A DNA stretch of 64,000 nucleotides from Meloidogyne chitwoodi (lineage: Eukaryota > Nematoda > Chromadorea > Rhabditida > Meloidogynidae): the NCBI GenBank assembly GCA_015183035.1, contig JACZZP010000014.1, positions 682,001 to 746,000 of the forward strand. Reading direction: 5' to 3'. The notes beneath the pieces are model-generated. The model saw only the letters and a program-made list of their open reading frames with translations. It was not told the DNA's origin and made no database searches. This document shows, one piece after another, positions 35,491 to 57,204 of this stretch. The number at the start of each line of letters is the position of its first letter. Positions within the stretch are counted from its first letter, which is position 1. The position numbers and the translations under genes were made by a program.

Positions 35491-38400
35491 ATGTTTATAT
35501 TTTTTGCTCTTATATTTTCATTATTTTTATTATTAAATAAAACCTTAAAAATTGAGGAAGATATTAATAAAGAAAAAATTCATATTCTTTTTCTTTATGA
35601 TAAAGAAGATAATAACACAAATGAAGAATTAATACAAGTTAAAAATGTTATTTATCAAATAAATAATCAAAATATTAAAGAAAATAATAATATAATATTA
35701 GATATTCAATTAATTGCTTGGCCTATTGAAAATATTAAAAATAAAAAACAAAATGATAGTAATTATGAAGAAGAAGAAGAAGAAGAAGAAGAAAATTACA
35801 GGTTTATTTTTTATTTATTTTTTAAATTTAATTTTAAAGATTTGAACCAAATCATCTTTGGATAACACAAGATTTAGTTTGCAAAAGGCTTTTAAATAAT
35901 TCTTCTATAATTATTCTTACACAATCTGAAAGATCTGACATAAATGCTTTTCGATCAATTAAATCAACACTTTCAGCAGTTGCCTCAGCATTAGGTTTTT
36001 ATCGAGTACCTACTATTGGAGCAAATATTAAAGATACTGAATTTTCAAGAAAGGTTAAATTTTTCAATTATTCTCAAATATTATATTTTTATTTATTTTA
36101 AGAATTTATATCCAACATTTTTGAGAACTTCTCCTCCATATACAGATGATGCAATAGCAATGATTAAAGTATTATCTCGTTTAGAATATAAACAAATTGT
36201 ACTTATAACTATTGAGGCAGATCAAAATGGAGCTGAATTTGCAGCTGCAGTTGAATCTTCAAGGGTTGAACATAAAATACATGTTTGAATAAATTATATA
36301 ATTTTTTTTTAAATTATTATTTTTATATAGATTCAGGCACATATAAGCTTAAATTTGGGATATAAATCAATTGAAGAATTAACCAATAAATTAATTGAAG
36401 AATTAACTGAATATACAGCAAACACTGTCCTTTTATGTGCAAAGTTTTTTTATTTAAAATTTAACAAAAATTATTAATATTTTTTTTCAAAAGACAATCA
36501 GACTCTGAAAAAATATTTAATTCTGCTCCTCATAAATTTACTGGTGCTGGACGTGTTTGGTTACTTTCTGAAGCTGCTAGTAAAGCAAAAAATATTCCAA
36601 AAGGGGCATTAAGTATTCGTCTTAAACAATCAATGATTTCTGCTTTAAGGGATGGATTGGCTGTTGCTAGAGAAGGAATTAAATCTTTTAAACAAAATAT
36701 TTCCAAAGAAAAGGAAAATATTAATCCACCTAAAGGATGTCAACATTCTATATCTGACTGGACAAATTTTGCTGGAGAAAAACTTTTCAAGTTTTTTTAA
36801 TTAAATATAAATAAAATAAATTTTTTAAAGTGAATTAAAACGTCAACCAATTTTTGAACCTTGGAGTGGAGAACAAATAAATTTTAATGAAAGAGGAGAT
36901 AGGAAGGGTATGACATATGAAATATTAAATTCAAAAAATGTTGGTGGTCCTTTAATGGAAGTTGGGCATATAAATGGTTATGGAGAATTAATTTTAGATG
37001 AAAGAGCAATTATTTGGTCTGGAGGGTTAAAAAGAAGACCTTCTGAATTAACACTTCCAAAACATTTAAGAATTACTTTAGTTGTTGATCCTCCTTTTGT
37101 TTATGCATTTAAAGGTAAAAAAATAAATTAATTAAAGATAGGATTTAAGTATTTATTAGAAATTGGAATTTATTAAATAAAATATTTAGTTGATGAACAT
37201 TCGAGATGTTCAAAACTTGAATTTCTAAATAATCCAACAATAAATATTGAAGGTCTAAAAGTAGTAAGTAAAAATACTTTTCTTCTTAAAATTAAATTTA
37301 AAATTGAAGTCAGGTCCTTGGTTTCCCTGTGAACGTAAAATATTTGAAAATAAAAAAGAATTCTTTTGTTGTAGTGGAATGGCTGTTGAATTGTTATTTT
37401 TAATATCAAAAGGTTCAAAAAGAAAAGAAGAAAAATTGAAAGAAGAAGAAATATTTGCTGATAATAGTTTTAGTTTTGAATTAAAATTAAATGATTCTTA
37501 TGGATCTGTTTTACTATTAGAAGAACAAGAAGGAAAAGAAAGAGAAGGAGAGGGATTTAAATTAACTGGAATGGTAATTAATTAATTAATTTAATTTAAA
37601 AATAATATTTATTTAAATAGGTTGGTGAATTAGATGCAGACAGAGCTGATATGGCAATTGGGGTAAAATAAACTAGAATATATTTTTTTATTAAATATTT
37701 TTTTCAGGCCTTTAGCATTAATCCAGAACGTGATCGTTTTATTGACTTTAGTGAACCATGGCTTTATCACGGAATTCAAATACTTGAACGTTGGGTATAA
37801 TATTTTATTTTTTAATTAAAAATATATAATTATAACTTTTTTTAAATAAATAAAATTATTTTTACACAATTTTTCGCGGCCGCAGCGTCCAAAACGTTCT
37901 CCAATGGAATCATTTTTACAACCATTAAAAAATTCTTTATGGCTTTCTTTGGTTATAGCTGTTTTCTTTGTTGCATTTGTTCTTTATTTTTTGGATTTAA
38001 AATCGCCATTTGAACGTTTTTATTCATCTGGTCAAGATCATTTATTTGAAAAACCAGAACAAGAAGAAAGAGTTAGCGTTGGAGAAGTTTAAAAAATAAA
38101 TAAATAAATAATTTTTTAAATTATTTTCAGGCATTATGGTTTACATGGGGTGTTCTTTTAAACTCTGGAGTTTGTGAAAGTATAATTTAATTTATATAAT
38201 ATTAATATTTAAAAAAATATTTAAGAAACTCCAAGAAGTTTTAGTGCTCGAGTTTTGGGTTTAGCTTGGTGTGGATTTTGCATGGTTTTATTAATTTTTA
38301 TTAATTAATTATTAAATTTAAAAAGATAATGGTTGCTTCCTATACAGCAAATTTAGCAGGTAAGGAATGCCCAAGGCAAAAGATCACCCACCACTTGGAC

Positions 38401-39519
38401 AAAATACCGCTCATCACCATTATTTCATAATTATCTCTCATTATTTGACTTCCCCCCTTTTTTCCATAATAAAAATAAAATAATTTATAGTAAATTTTTG
38501 TTGGACTGTATTTTGGTCCAGGCGGTGTGTTTTAGCCCGACACATAATTTTGCAGCTTTTCTTGTTCTTGATCAACCTGAACGTTCTCTTTCTGGAGTAA
38601 ATGATCCAAGGCTTCGTAATCCTTCAGCAAATTTTAGTTTAGCAACAATTACTCATTCAGCTACTTATCAATATTTTAAAAGACATGTTGAACTGTCAAC
38701 AGTATTTAGAAAAATGGAAGCTCATAATCAACCAAATTCTCATTCTGCAATTCAAGCTTTATTAAATGGGTCAAAATATTTTTTTATTAAAATTTATTTT
38801 ATTTTTTTAGTTCAATTAGTGCTTTTGTTTGGGACTCTACACGTCTTGAATTTGAAGCAGCCAATAATTGTGAATTACGTACTCGTGGTGCACTTTTTGG
38901 TCGTTCAGCATATGGAATTGGTCTGAGAAAAGGCAGTCCTTGGACTCCACATATTAGTCAAGCAATTCTACGTTTATCTGAAAGTATATAGTAAAAAGAG
39001 GAGAGAAAAATAAAATTATTTTAAAAATCCTCTCTGAAATTTTTAAAACTAATTTATTAAAAAATTATTATTTTATTGTAGATGGAACATTGGAACGTTT
39101 GGAACAGAAATGGATACGTTCACCAAATAAAAATCGTCGTCCTTGTTTTCATTTTGAACCAAAAGCACCTGCACGTCTTGGACTTAGAGCAATGAGAGAT
39201 GGCCTTGTACTTGTAGCTTGTGGTATTTTATTAGGTACTGGAATGAGTATTTTAGAAAGAAAAAGAAGAAAACGTTTACAACAAAAAAAGTTTTATAAAT
39301 AATCTTTTAATAATAAATAATTTTATTTATTTAAGAAAAAGAAAACAATTAGCTCATCGTTATGCTGCAAAATGGTTAAAATTATCAAAAAGAAAAAAAG
39401 AAGGAACAGATTCTTCTTTATTATTAAGATTAACTGCAGTATTAGTATGTGATGAAAAGAAAAAACAAGAAAAAAAGGTTTCTTTTTTAAATATTTATTA
39501 TTTTAAAATATTTATTTAG
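35491..39519 (+). CDS. nmr-1: NMDA-type ionotropic glutamate receptor subunit 1 (GluN1/NMR-1)
   Basis: Ligand-gated cation channel subunit of the neuronal membrane. Signal peptide [20 protein letters not shown]; amino-terminal domain ([39 protein letters not shown]); ligand-binding S1 ([54 protein letters not shown]); M1 ([20 protein letters not shown]); pore loop [14 protein letters not shown] with the GluN1-type Asn; M3 [18 protein letters not shown] (split by an intron at 38362-38547); S2 ([50 protein letters not shown]); M4 [14 protein letters not shown]; and a C0-like basic tail ([20 protein letters not shown]). An in-frame stop at 39517-39519 would end the protein. The same TAG is also a splice acceptor that joins in frame to the downstream LITAF-like exon. 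Confidence 0.92.
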
Positions 39520-39558
39520 AATAATCAAACAAATAATATATTTATAAAAACAAAACCA

Positions 39559-39872
39559 ATGTTTATTCCAGAATTAAATTTTGGTAAAAAATCATGTAAT
39601 GTTTATTGCCCTAGATGTCATGTTTGTTTAATTTTTATTTAATAATATTTTTTATATTTCAGCATTTTGTACAAACTATTTTACAACCAAAATTTGGTCA
39701 TTTTGCTTTAATATGTTCATTTATTTGTATTTTATTACTTCTTTTTCCATGTGCATTAGCTCCTATATTTTTGACTTGTTTTGCAGATTATGAGCATTTT
39801 TGTTCAAATAAAGAATGTAAACATAAAATTGGAAGATATAAACGATGCTGGAAGTCCCAATTTTTTGTTTAA
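39559..39872 (+). CDS. LITAF-like zinc/membrane domain, separate gene or last exons of nmr-1
   Basis: Two exons (to about 39620, then 39662-39872) encode MFIPELNFGKKSCNVYCPRC|HFVQTILQPKF, a hydrophobic segment (FALICSFICILLLLFPCALA), then DYEHFCSNKECKHKIGRYKR. This is the LITAF/SIMPLE arrangement: CPxC, a monotopic membrane-inserted hydrophobic helix, and a second Cys pair before G.Y+R. In family proteins the two Cys pairs bind zinc and the domain sits on late endosomal membranes. The second pair here has wider spacing (C-x4-C). It could be an SL-spliced operon gene starting at ATG 39559 (about 40 bp after the nmr-1 stop), or be spliced in frame onto nmr-1 from 39477. Confidence 0.65.
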
Positions 39873-40036
39873 AAATTTTTTTATTTAAAAGGATATTTTT
39901 TTAATTTTATAAAAATTTTAAAATTTATTATAAATTAATTTTCAATCATTTACAAAAATTAAAAGAAAATCAGCAAAATTTAAATAACAAAAAACATAAA
40001 TTTGGATGGAAATTGAAAAAATGAAATATTTAAAAA

Positions 40037-43000
40037 TCACGATCGAATAATTACATTTGGAACTTTGTAATCCTCTGCATTCTGAAAATTAAAAAAACAT
40101 TTAAAACTTTAAAATTAATTTTCTTACAATTTTAGCAAGATAAGCATCAAAAATTTCGCCCATTATTTCCCTTGCAACAATTGGGCCTGCATGACTTTCA
40201 ATAAACCAAAAGAGTAAAATCTATATTATAAAATTTTTTAATTAAAAAAAATTAACCCCATCTTTATTTAAAGCAACTTCAGCAAATGATTTTATTAATT
40301 TACAATCTTTTTTCTTTTTTGAATAAACAATGTCTTTGTAACGATCCTAAAAAATAAATTAATTGAAATAATTTATTTAATATAATAGTTTAAAAGTCAC
40401 TGATCTATAAAATTTGAAAAACAAAAATATAAAAAATCAGAGAACACAGAAAATGTTCTACAAAAAATAAATTTAATAATATTACATACTTGTTTTAGCA
40501 AATGCCTAACAGAATTTTTTTGTGTACAAGGTAAACAAATTAGCACAATGAGGTAGTAACAAAAATTGAAGAAAGTAATAATTGAAACAAGTAGAAATCC
40601 CCACCTTAAATTTAAGAATTTTCTTTTTATAATTTTATGATAATAAAAAAACAATACCAAATAAAGAGATATATCTTTTCATTGTATGTATTAATTCTCA
40701 AATGACATTGTAATGTATATCTTGGTGTATCACCCAATCTTCTAATTGGAACATCACAAAGTGTAAGTCTTGGAAATATTGGTGAATCCTGAAATATAAA
40801 GAAATAAATATCTCTATATGGATTTCCAAAAATATATATTTTTTAAATCTTATAACGTTTTTGGGTAAGAATAAATAATAACCCTTGTGGTCTAATTGAA
40901 TAAAAATTTAAAACTTGCCTGCCAATTCTCTCCAGCAAGTAAAGCATTTAAAACATCTAATCCCCACCAACGATAATTACTGCCAATAAAAGAATTGAGT
41001 ATAAAAAATTGACCCGTAACATTTAACAAATAAAGCGCTTTAATGAAAACATATAACCACTAAAAAATTAAATTTGGTTGTAAAAACAAAATTTATAATA
41101 AATTTAAAAAAATTTCTACCGAGACATAAGATCCCATACTTTGTCCAAACCGACAACCAGCCATTCGCCTATGAAAATGAGTTTGACGATTAAGAATAGC
41201 CTAAAAAAAGAGTTTAAGTAGAAAATAAAGAGAATTAGCAAATAAAATCACAACTAGAGCTGTAGAAAATTAAAAAAAAATCATTCAAGTTAAAGAACAA
41301 AAGTAGATATTGTGTAAACAATTTGGTACTTTTCCTTTATGCATACAAATGTCTGCAAGTTTTTGTCTGCAAAAAATTTAATTTTATTTTGGAGGCATAA
41401 AATCGACAATTTTTGCTAAAATATCATCAAATGCATCAACTTCTCTTCTTTTTACATCTTCCCTCCATAAAAATTCGCATAGATAGCTGTCAATCATTTG
41501 TCTGTGTGTTCCAAATTGCTTCTTATTCCGCCATTTTGCCTTCCGCCAAGTTCTCTCTATGTTCTGAGTGTTTTTGCAGACAAAAAACTTGCAGACATTT
41601 GTATGCATAAAGGAAAAGTACCAACAATTTTAGTGTATTTAAAATGTAAAATAAATAAATTAGCTAAAATACTCAAAAAAAAAATTCAATTTTTTTCATG
41701 TTTTACATAATTAATTAAAAATAAAAGGGAGAGAATAAAATTTTATAAACCTCGGAAATTTTTTCCTGCAATTCATGAATCAAAGTTGACCTTTCAGGAT
41801 TTGAAAGCTTGAGAGTTTTAAGTCGATAAGATTCTTCAATAAATTTGATAAATTCAATACCTTTAAAGAAAAATAAATGAGAAAATTTTAAAAATTTGCA
41901 ATTTATTTATTATTAAATTATTTAAAAAAATCTAAAAACAAATCAAAAAAAGAAGTCATGATTTGTCTAGAGTCTGGATGTCAATATTTTTGTAAGTCTG
42001 TCTATATTTTAATAATTTATCTACTTTTTATGTTCATTTTAAAAGTTTTGACTGATTTTTCCAATCTCGTAAATTACTTAAAAGTATTTGAATAAATTTA
42101 TAAAAACAATTTTCTCTCTCTTTTGATTAGTTTTTAAATAAGAAAATAAAAAGAAAAAAATTAAATATATTTACCACTATGTTGATTTAATGCATTCCAT
42201 AGCCAATTTGGTAATATAAAACACATTGATTGTAAACAAAGCATAATAGGCACCCACTGAAAATTTAGAAAAATAATTACATATTAAAAAATGAAAAATA
42301 AAATACAATTAAATTTCGTATAAACATAAGCATAAAGAAAATAACAGTCTTATACTATATTTATGCTCATACAGAATTTAATTATAATAAGTAATATTTC
42401 TAATAATATATGAAGGTATTAATCATCAAAAAATCTTTTAAAAATTAAAAAACTAACATGATAATATCCAAGTTGCTTTTCACGTCTCTCCTTACTTGAC
42501 CAAGGTATTCCTTCTTCAGGTGCAACATAATAAGTGTTTTTTGACATACAATAATCCAAGGCATATCCCCGTTCTTCATCATTAAGTTCTTCGCTGCGCT
42601 AATTTTTATTAAATTTTTTTAATAATTAATTAATTTATAGTTCAGTGAATTAAAAATTTTTTTTTAAATTAGAAAAATACCAGACAACGCATAGGCTCCA
42701 TTCCAAAAGCACCAAAACTAAAATTCTGTGATATAATACAATTAATTTTTGAATGCGCAAGGGGTTTGACATCTTATGTTAGAAGGTATGTATTGTATGT
42801 TTCGAGCTCAGGGCCCATATACTAAACAGCCCAATAATAAATCATTGCAAAAATAGAATATTTAATATCTTAATAACATAATAGGAGACTATCCAAAAAA
42901 AAAAATAAAACTAACATATTTGCTGAGATCATCGTAACAAAAAACATTAAAACCATGGGCACAATGTGACAGTTTAATCTGTCTATAATATCAGAAAAAT

Positions 43001-43649
43001 GTGCCTTTGACCTTTTGAACCAATCCCAAAGAGTTTTGCCTGAAATTTATACACATTGAGAAATGAAAGGAGAAAAATAGGCAATTTTCGAGAAGAAGAA
43101 CACCCATATAAGTTTAGGTCTAAAAATCGACCTTAAAAAGAGTATTCTTAAAAAGTTGCAAAATATATATGTATTATTCTAAATACAAAACATTTAAGTT
43201 TAAAAAATTTTAAATATGAAACTTTTGTATACTTTTTTATTTTTGTAGGCTAATGACACCATTGACGAAAAATTGAATTTTTTGGTTAAAATTCAAAGAT
43301 TATGGTACAAAAAATAAAAAAAGAACAGAAAATGACGGTAAAAAAAATAAATTAAATTAAAAAATTCCTACCCATAAATGCCTGAGTCTGACCAAAAAAC
43401 GGAAAGTTGTTTACTCCAATCATCTTGCTTCTATAAAATACAACAATTATTATTTTTTATCTAATCTACTTCAAAGAAACAAAAAATTCAGCTTTAAACC
43501 CTTAATTTAGATCAGTATACCTCAGAAACTTTAATATTGAGAAACATTTTTTTCATGTGAATTCAATTCTCCTGGATTTTCAAATTAAAAATAACTCACG
43601 TATTATTACTCGACCAAGAATTATTATTATAATCCCAAGTTGACGACAT
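40037..43649 (-). CDS. Innexin gap-junction channel protein
   Basis: Innexins form invertebrate gap junctions; four membrane helices with two Cys in each extracellular loop. From ATG 43649 (MSSTWDYNNNSWSSNN) the gene encodes DRLNCHIVPMVLMFFVTMIS (helix 1), EPMRCL and ALDYCMSKNTYYVAPEEGIP (loop 1, two Cys), then REKQLGYYHWVPIMLCLQSM, the innexin YYQWVP signature with H for Q. It continues with RRMAGCRFGQSMGSYVSVWL, FIKALYLLNVTGQFFILNSF, FPRLTLCDVPIRRLGD and YTLQCHLRINTYNEKIYLFV (loop 2 Cys and start of helix 4). The C-terminus is DGILLFWFIESHAGPIVARE to VPNVIIRS. It is convergent with nmr-1. One intron (about 41210-41750) hosts a Merlin-like transposon. Confidence 0.92.
41325..41622. mobile_element. 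Merlin-like non-autonomous transposon in an innexin intron
   Basis: Inverted ends of about 45-50 bp beginning GGTACTTTTCCTTTATGCAT and its reverse complement. It is flanked by an exact 8-bp duplication AACAATTT (41317-41324 and 41623-41630). It is 298 bp long and contains the 3' part of an IS1595/ISXO2-type (Merlin) transposase. GG-starting ends plus 8-9 bp duplications are the Merlin hallmarks. Confidence 0.9.
41384..41575 (-). pseudogene. Merlin (ISXO2/IS1595-like) transposase C-terminal fragment
   Basis: The minus-strand frame reads NTQNIERTWRKAK, then GTHRQMIDSYLCEFLWREDV, DAFDDILAKIVDFMPP and stop. N-T-Q-x-I-E-x-x-W is the end of the catalytic domain around the third acidic residue; YLCEF.WR is the conserved tail of IS1595/Merlin transposases. 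The catalytic Asp pair and N-terminus are missing, so it is a relic that could not act on its own. It lies entirely between the inverted ends. Confidence 0.8.
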
Positions 43650-43952
43650 ATTATAAGGATATTTGTACCTAATAAATGATATTATTACTTAATTAAATCA
43701 TAAAAAAGATAAAGAAAAAATGATAAAAACCCAATATGTATTTAATACATTTATACTTATAACATTCGCGTAAAAGCGCCAATTTTGAAAAAAACGGCGA
43801 GTTGACATTTTAGCCGATTTTGGACAAGTAAACATTTTGGCGTTCGCCATTTTAATTTTGGACGAGTCGACAAATAGAGCATTTTAGTGATTCGACCGGT
43901 TTTGGCTTTCTTTTTTTTTTTGTCTAATTTTAAATTTTTAGAAAATATTGCA
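43650..43952. promoter_or_regulatory. Divergent promoter interval, innexin / NHP2
   Basis: A 303-bp spacer between divergent starts. On the plus strand, a run TTTTAAATTTTTAG ending at about 43941 just before the NHP2 ATG looks like a trans-splice (spliced-leader) acceptor. No other motif is called. Confidence 0.4.
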
Positions 43953-45002
43953 ATGGAAGAAGTACCAGAAAATGGTGGGATTGCTGAAACTTTAAAACTT
44001 GAGCCTGTCACTGAAAAGGAAGAATATTTGGTTCTTTGTCAGCTAGTCAATCCAATTTCACAACCTCTCGCCTCTAGAAAATTGGCAAAAAAACTCTACA
44101 AGTTAGTGAAGAAATCGGCAAAAGAAAAGGGATCTTTACGTCATGGCCTTTCTGATGTTATGAAGGCTATTAGAAAAGACGAGAAGGGTATAATAATACT
44201 TGCAGGTTAATAGATATATTTCTAATTTTTATTTCATAAACTTTAAGGAAATGTTTCTCCAATTGATGTCTACAGCCACATTCCAGCACTCTGTGAGGAA
44301 AAGGTATCAATACTTTCTGAAATATCTAAAATTATTGCTTATATAGCTTCTTCTAGGGTTTCTCATGAGAAACCTGAAAATTATTTTTTATCAAAGTAGA
44401 AGGTCCGTGAATTTTCAGTGTAATTTTGTATAACTAGATAACATGTGAATATAAAATATGGAAAAATTTCGGTACTTACGTATTATCCCCGAACTTGCGG
44501 ACAAACTTTTGCATACAATTTTATTTATAAAGAGATCTGCAACAAAAAAGTCACTTCAATTGTCAATATTTTCCTCAAGCAAGTATAATTTCTTCAAAAA
44601 CGTCTCCATCGCTAATCATTTTCCTTCACATAACCTGTAAAATAGCTATGGAGTAAGGAGGAAAGACAACTTAATATTTGTCTGCAAGTTCGGGGGATAA
44701 TACGTAAGTACTAAAATTTCTGTTTAGTTTCCTGTACTAAGATTGTGTTTTCAGTTATTTAAACTATTTATTTTGTTAAAACATTTTTCAGGCGATTCCT
44801 TATGTTTTTACACCGTCGAGAGAACATTTGGGGCTCTGCGCAGGTTTTTTTATTATTTATTTTGTGATTAATTTCTACTCAATTAGGTTATAAACGCCCA
44901 GCAATTGTTCTGATGGTTAAGAAGCATGAATCTTACAATGAACTATTTGATGATGTATTTTCTTTAGTTAACTCGTTAGTTGTTGAACCAATGAATTATT
45001 AA
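43953..45002 (+). CDS. nhp2: H/ACA ribonucleoprotein subunit NHP2 (L7Ae family)
   Basis: NHP2 binds the kink-turn-like H/ACA guide RNAs and is needed for rRNA pseudouridylation and telomerase RNA stability; nucleolar. Exons 43953-44205, 44248-44303, 44792-44843 and 44887-45002 give 158 residues (human 153). Key segments: NPISQPLASRKLAKKLYKLV, KKSAKEKGSLRHGLSDVMKA, DEKGIIILAGNVSPIDVYSH, IPALCEEKAIPYVFTPSREH, then LG.CAGYKRPAIVLMV. The start is taken at 43953, right after an AG acceptor; an upstream ATG at 43887 would add a hydrophobic stretch that is probably untranslated. The second intron contains a 242-bp transposon. The ATRX gene begins 125 bp after the stop, an operon-like gap. Confidence 0.92.
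44471..44712. mobile_element. Merlin-like MITE in an NHP2 intron
   Basis: Inverted ends GGTACTTACGTATTATCCCC / GGGGGATAATACGTAAGTACT (one terminal mismatch, continuing through GAACTTGC.GACAAA). The exact 8-bp duplication AAAATTTC flanks it (44463-44470 and 44713-44720). It has no transposase. End sequence and duplication length match the element at 41325-41622, so it is probably a related Merlin family. Confidence 0.88.
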
Positions 45003-45127
45003 GTTTTACATTATTTGTTTAATTAAATAAATTGTTTTCGTTATTTGAATTTTGTACTTTTCATGTAATATTCTTTTTAATATAGTAATTTATCATATAC
45101 GTTTTTAATTATAAGATCTTTGATTAT

Positions 45128-50291
<5,164 letters not shown>

Positions 50292-50520
50292 TGATTATAT
50301 ATTTGTTTTAATTCTTGGAAATTTTTTGTATGTTTGTAAATTTCGCATATTTACATTAGTTTATTTACAATTGATCCCGTTTTCTTTGACAATGATCTTT
50401 TATCGATAAATATTTATTACAATTTTATTTGGATGTATATTGTTTATAATTTCATTTATTATTGATTATGTTTTTTTACATTACTAGTTTTTAAGTTATA
50501 TTTTGTTGTGGATTTATTAT

Positions 50521-54909
<4,389 letters not shown>

Positions 54910-55160
54910 TTTAATTTTTATTTTTTGATTAATGAGATGCAATGTTATATATAATTTTTCAGCTTTATTATATATATTTTTTTTTAAATTTGCATCCTTT
55001 AATCATTTATATTTTAAATATACTGCATTTGTAAATATAAATGTGTAAAGATTAAGACAATAAAATAATTCTATGAAAATTTAAAAAGATTTAATTAATT
55101 TCTATTTTTTGTTTATAAGTGCAAATTTTCTAAAATTAAATTTGTTTAAAGGTGAGAAAG

Positions 55161-56637
55161 ATGGAATATGGAATTAGGGAGTTTTTAATTAATCAAAATA
55201 TAAATTCAACTCCTTCAACTATTACTACAATTAATGCACTTAAAGCAGTCCTTCTAATTATTCTATTTTTTGGAACATTTTTAGCATCAACGGTTATTAT
55301 ATAAACTTTAATTAATTTTTTTTTTTAATTTTTTAGTCATTTCTTATAATTAAAAAATATATAATAGGAGAGAATGGAAATTATTCCTCACATTTTGCAA
55401 AAAGAATTATTTCTCTAATTTCATGCTTTGGAGGTGGAGTTTTCTTGGCCACTTGTTTACTTGATTTGTTACCTGACTCAATAAATGGAATTAAAAGTGC
55501 AGAGAAGAGGCTTGGATATACAATAAAATTTCCTTTGCCAGCTTTTTGTGTTTCAATTGGTTTTCTAATTGTTTTAATTTTAGAACAGGTTTGATTTTTA
55601 TAATTTTATTGTAAATCTCTTCCTTTAATTATTGTGAACGGCTTCTACTAACAATGACTTTTTCATTCCCATTAATTATTTCCAGTTAATTATTTAAAAA
55701 ATTATAAATTAAATAATTATCAAAATAATATTTTTATATTTAGTTAATTATTTATGCTAACAAAAGGAATTGGTTAAGTAATTCTGTTATGCAACATATT
55801 ATTTCTCGACATGAAAATGGTACTTTAAATTCATCAAGAACTAATTCAAATGATCGTTTGGAAGCTCATCTTTTGGAAAATGATCAGAATGAATTGGAAT
55901 TAATTGAAGAGCATTCTATATTTAGAATACTTTTAATGGTTTTTGCTTTGTCATTACATGCTGTTTTTGAAGGACTTTCTGTTGGAATGATGACTGATGT
56001 TAATTTACTATTACAGGTTTATTTTATTTTTATTATGTTCTAGTATAAATAAAAACTTTAATTCTAAAAAAGACATTTATGTTTTTAATATTTACATATA
56101 TGTATTTCTTTAAATTGAAAAGAATCTGTTTTTTTTCTAATTTGATGACATTTTGTTTAAATCAACAATATTTTTCTTAAAAAATAAATATTATTTTTAT
56201 TTGTATATAATTTTATTTTTTTAAAGATTTTCTTTGCATTGCTAATTCATAAAACAGTTATTGGATTTAGCCTTGGCCTTCGTTTAGTACAGTCTCGACT
56301 TAATTCCCCAATCGTTGTTCTTTGTTGTGTTCTTTTTGCTTTTCAAGTTTGTATTGGTGGATTTACGGGATTAGCTGTTTTAGAAATTTTAAAAGGAAGT
56401 TCTTCTATTTTTCTTGTTTCTGGAATTTTACAGGTTTTTTAATTTTTTGTGATTTATTTTTTAATGGTCTTTCTCTAGGCAGCTGCTTGTGGAACTTTTC
56501 TCTATGTAACAGCATTTGAGATCCTTCCTCATGAGTTGAGCAATGATTCAAATATTCCACACAAAATGTTATCTCTTGTTTCGGGTTTTTCATTAATTGT
56601 TATGTTTATTGCATTATTTCCGGATTCTGATTCTTAA
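55161..56637 (+). CDS. ZIP-family (SLC39) zinc transporter
   Basis: ZIP proteins move zinc and related divalent metals into the cytosol. The start MEYGIREFLINQ follows a GTTTAAAG acceptor-like site. Membrane helices: ALKAVLLIILFFGTFLAS; RIISLISCFGGGVFLATCLL with DLLPD; FPLPAFCVSIGFLIVLIL; a hydrophilic loop with HENGTLNSS and acidic residues; ILLMVFALSLHAVFEGLSVG (helix 4, metal-site HxxFEG); IFFALLIHKTVIGFSLGLRL (helix 5, metal-site HK); then VLCCVLFAFQVCIGGFTGLA, AAACGTFLYVTAFEILPHEL and LVSGFSLIVMFIALFPDSDS. The pattern is that of the ZIP subfamily of SLC39A1-3. It starts 251 bp after the ATRX-B stop on the same strand. Confidence 0.92.
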
Positions 56638-56937
56638 ATATACCTATTCATTTTTAATTTCTAACTTATATTTTTAAATTTTTTTGTGTTTTTGACCTTC
56701 CCTTTCATCTTATTCAAATGCTCAAAATTTTAATCTTTTTTATAAAAATGCCATCATACATTCCTTACTGGCTTGTAGATATAAAATTTTCAAGGGAAAC
56801 CAATTCGACCTTTTTTCTCAAAAGAAAGATTTTAGGTTCTTCGTTATCTCTACATCTATTTTATTCTTTTACATTACAGTTATATTGTACAAATTTTCTT
56901 TTTTCGACCTTTCGATTTATAGCGGTTTCAAATGCCA

Positions 56938-57000
56938 AAGGGTGACCGATCCTTTCGTTACTGAACTATTCGTCATTGAAACTTTCGTCATAACCAGGCT
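56938..57000. mobile_element. Remnant of the foldback repeat word
   Basis: GGTGACCGATCCTTTCGTTA, then CTATTCGTCATTGAAACTTTCGTCA: a diverged copy of the left end of the element at 26430-28408. Confidence 0.55.
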
Positions 57001-57047
57001 CAGACCTGGATAATATTTATGTTATTCGAAATAGCTCGTCGATCTGG

Positions 57048-57197
57048 GTCGAATGAGACTAAAATTAGCTGCAGTCACAATTTCGGGCCAAGATACAGGC
57101 CCCCTGAATATTGAAAAACATAGTATGGTTTTTGTTGTTGGGAGCCTGTATCTTGGTCCAAAATTGTGACTTCAGACTAATTTTAGTCTCATTCGAC
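57048..57197. mobile_element. Short palindromic MITE
   Basis: GTCGAATGAGACTAAAATTAG...CAAGATACAGGC is followed, after a short centre, by its reverse complement GCCTGTATCTTGG...CTAATTTTAGTCTCATTCGAC. Arms are about 55-75 bp. No clear target duplication. Confidence 0.7.
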
Positions 57198-57204
57198 TCA
57201 CAAG

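Noticed and set aside
43250..43275. ACCATTGACGAAAAATTG resembling the foldback word
   Set aside because: A single imperfect copy without array or inverted partner.
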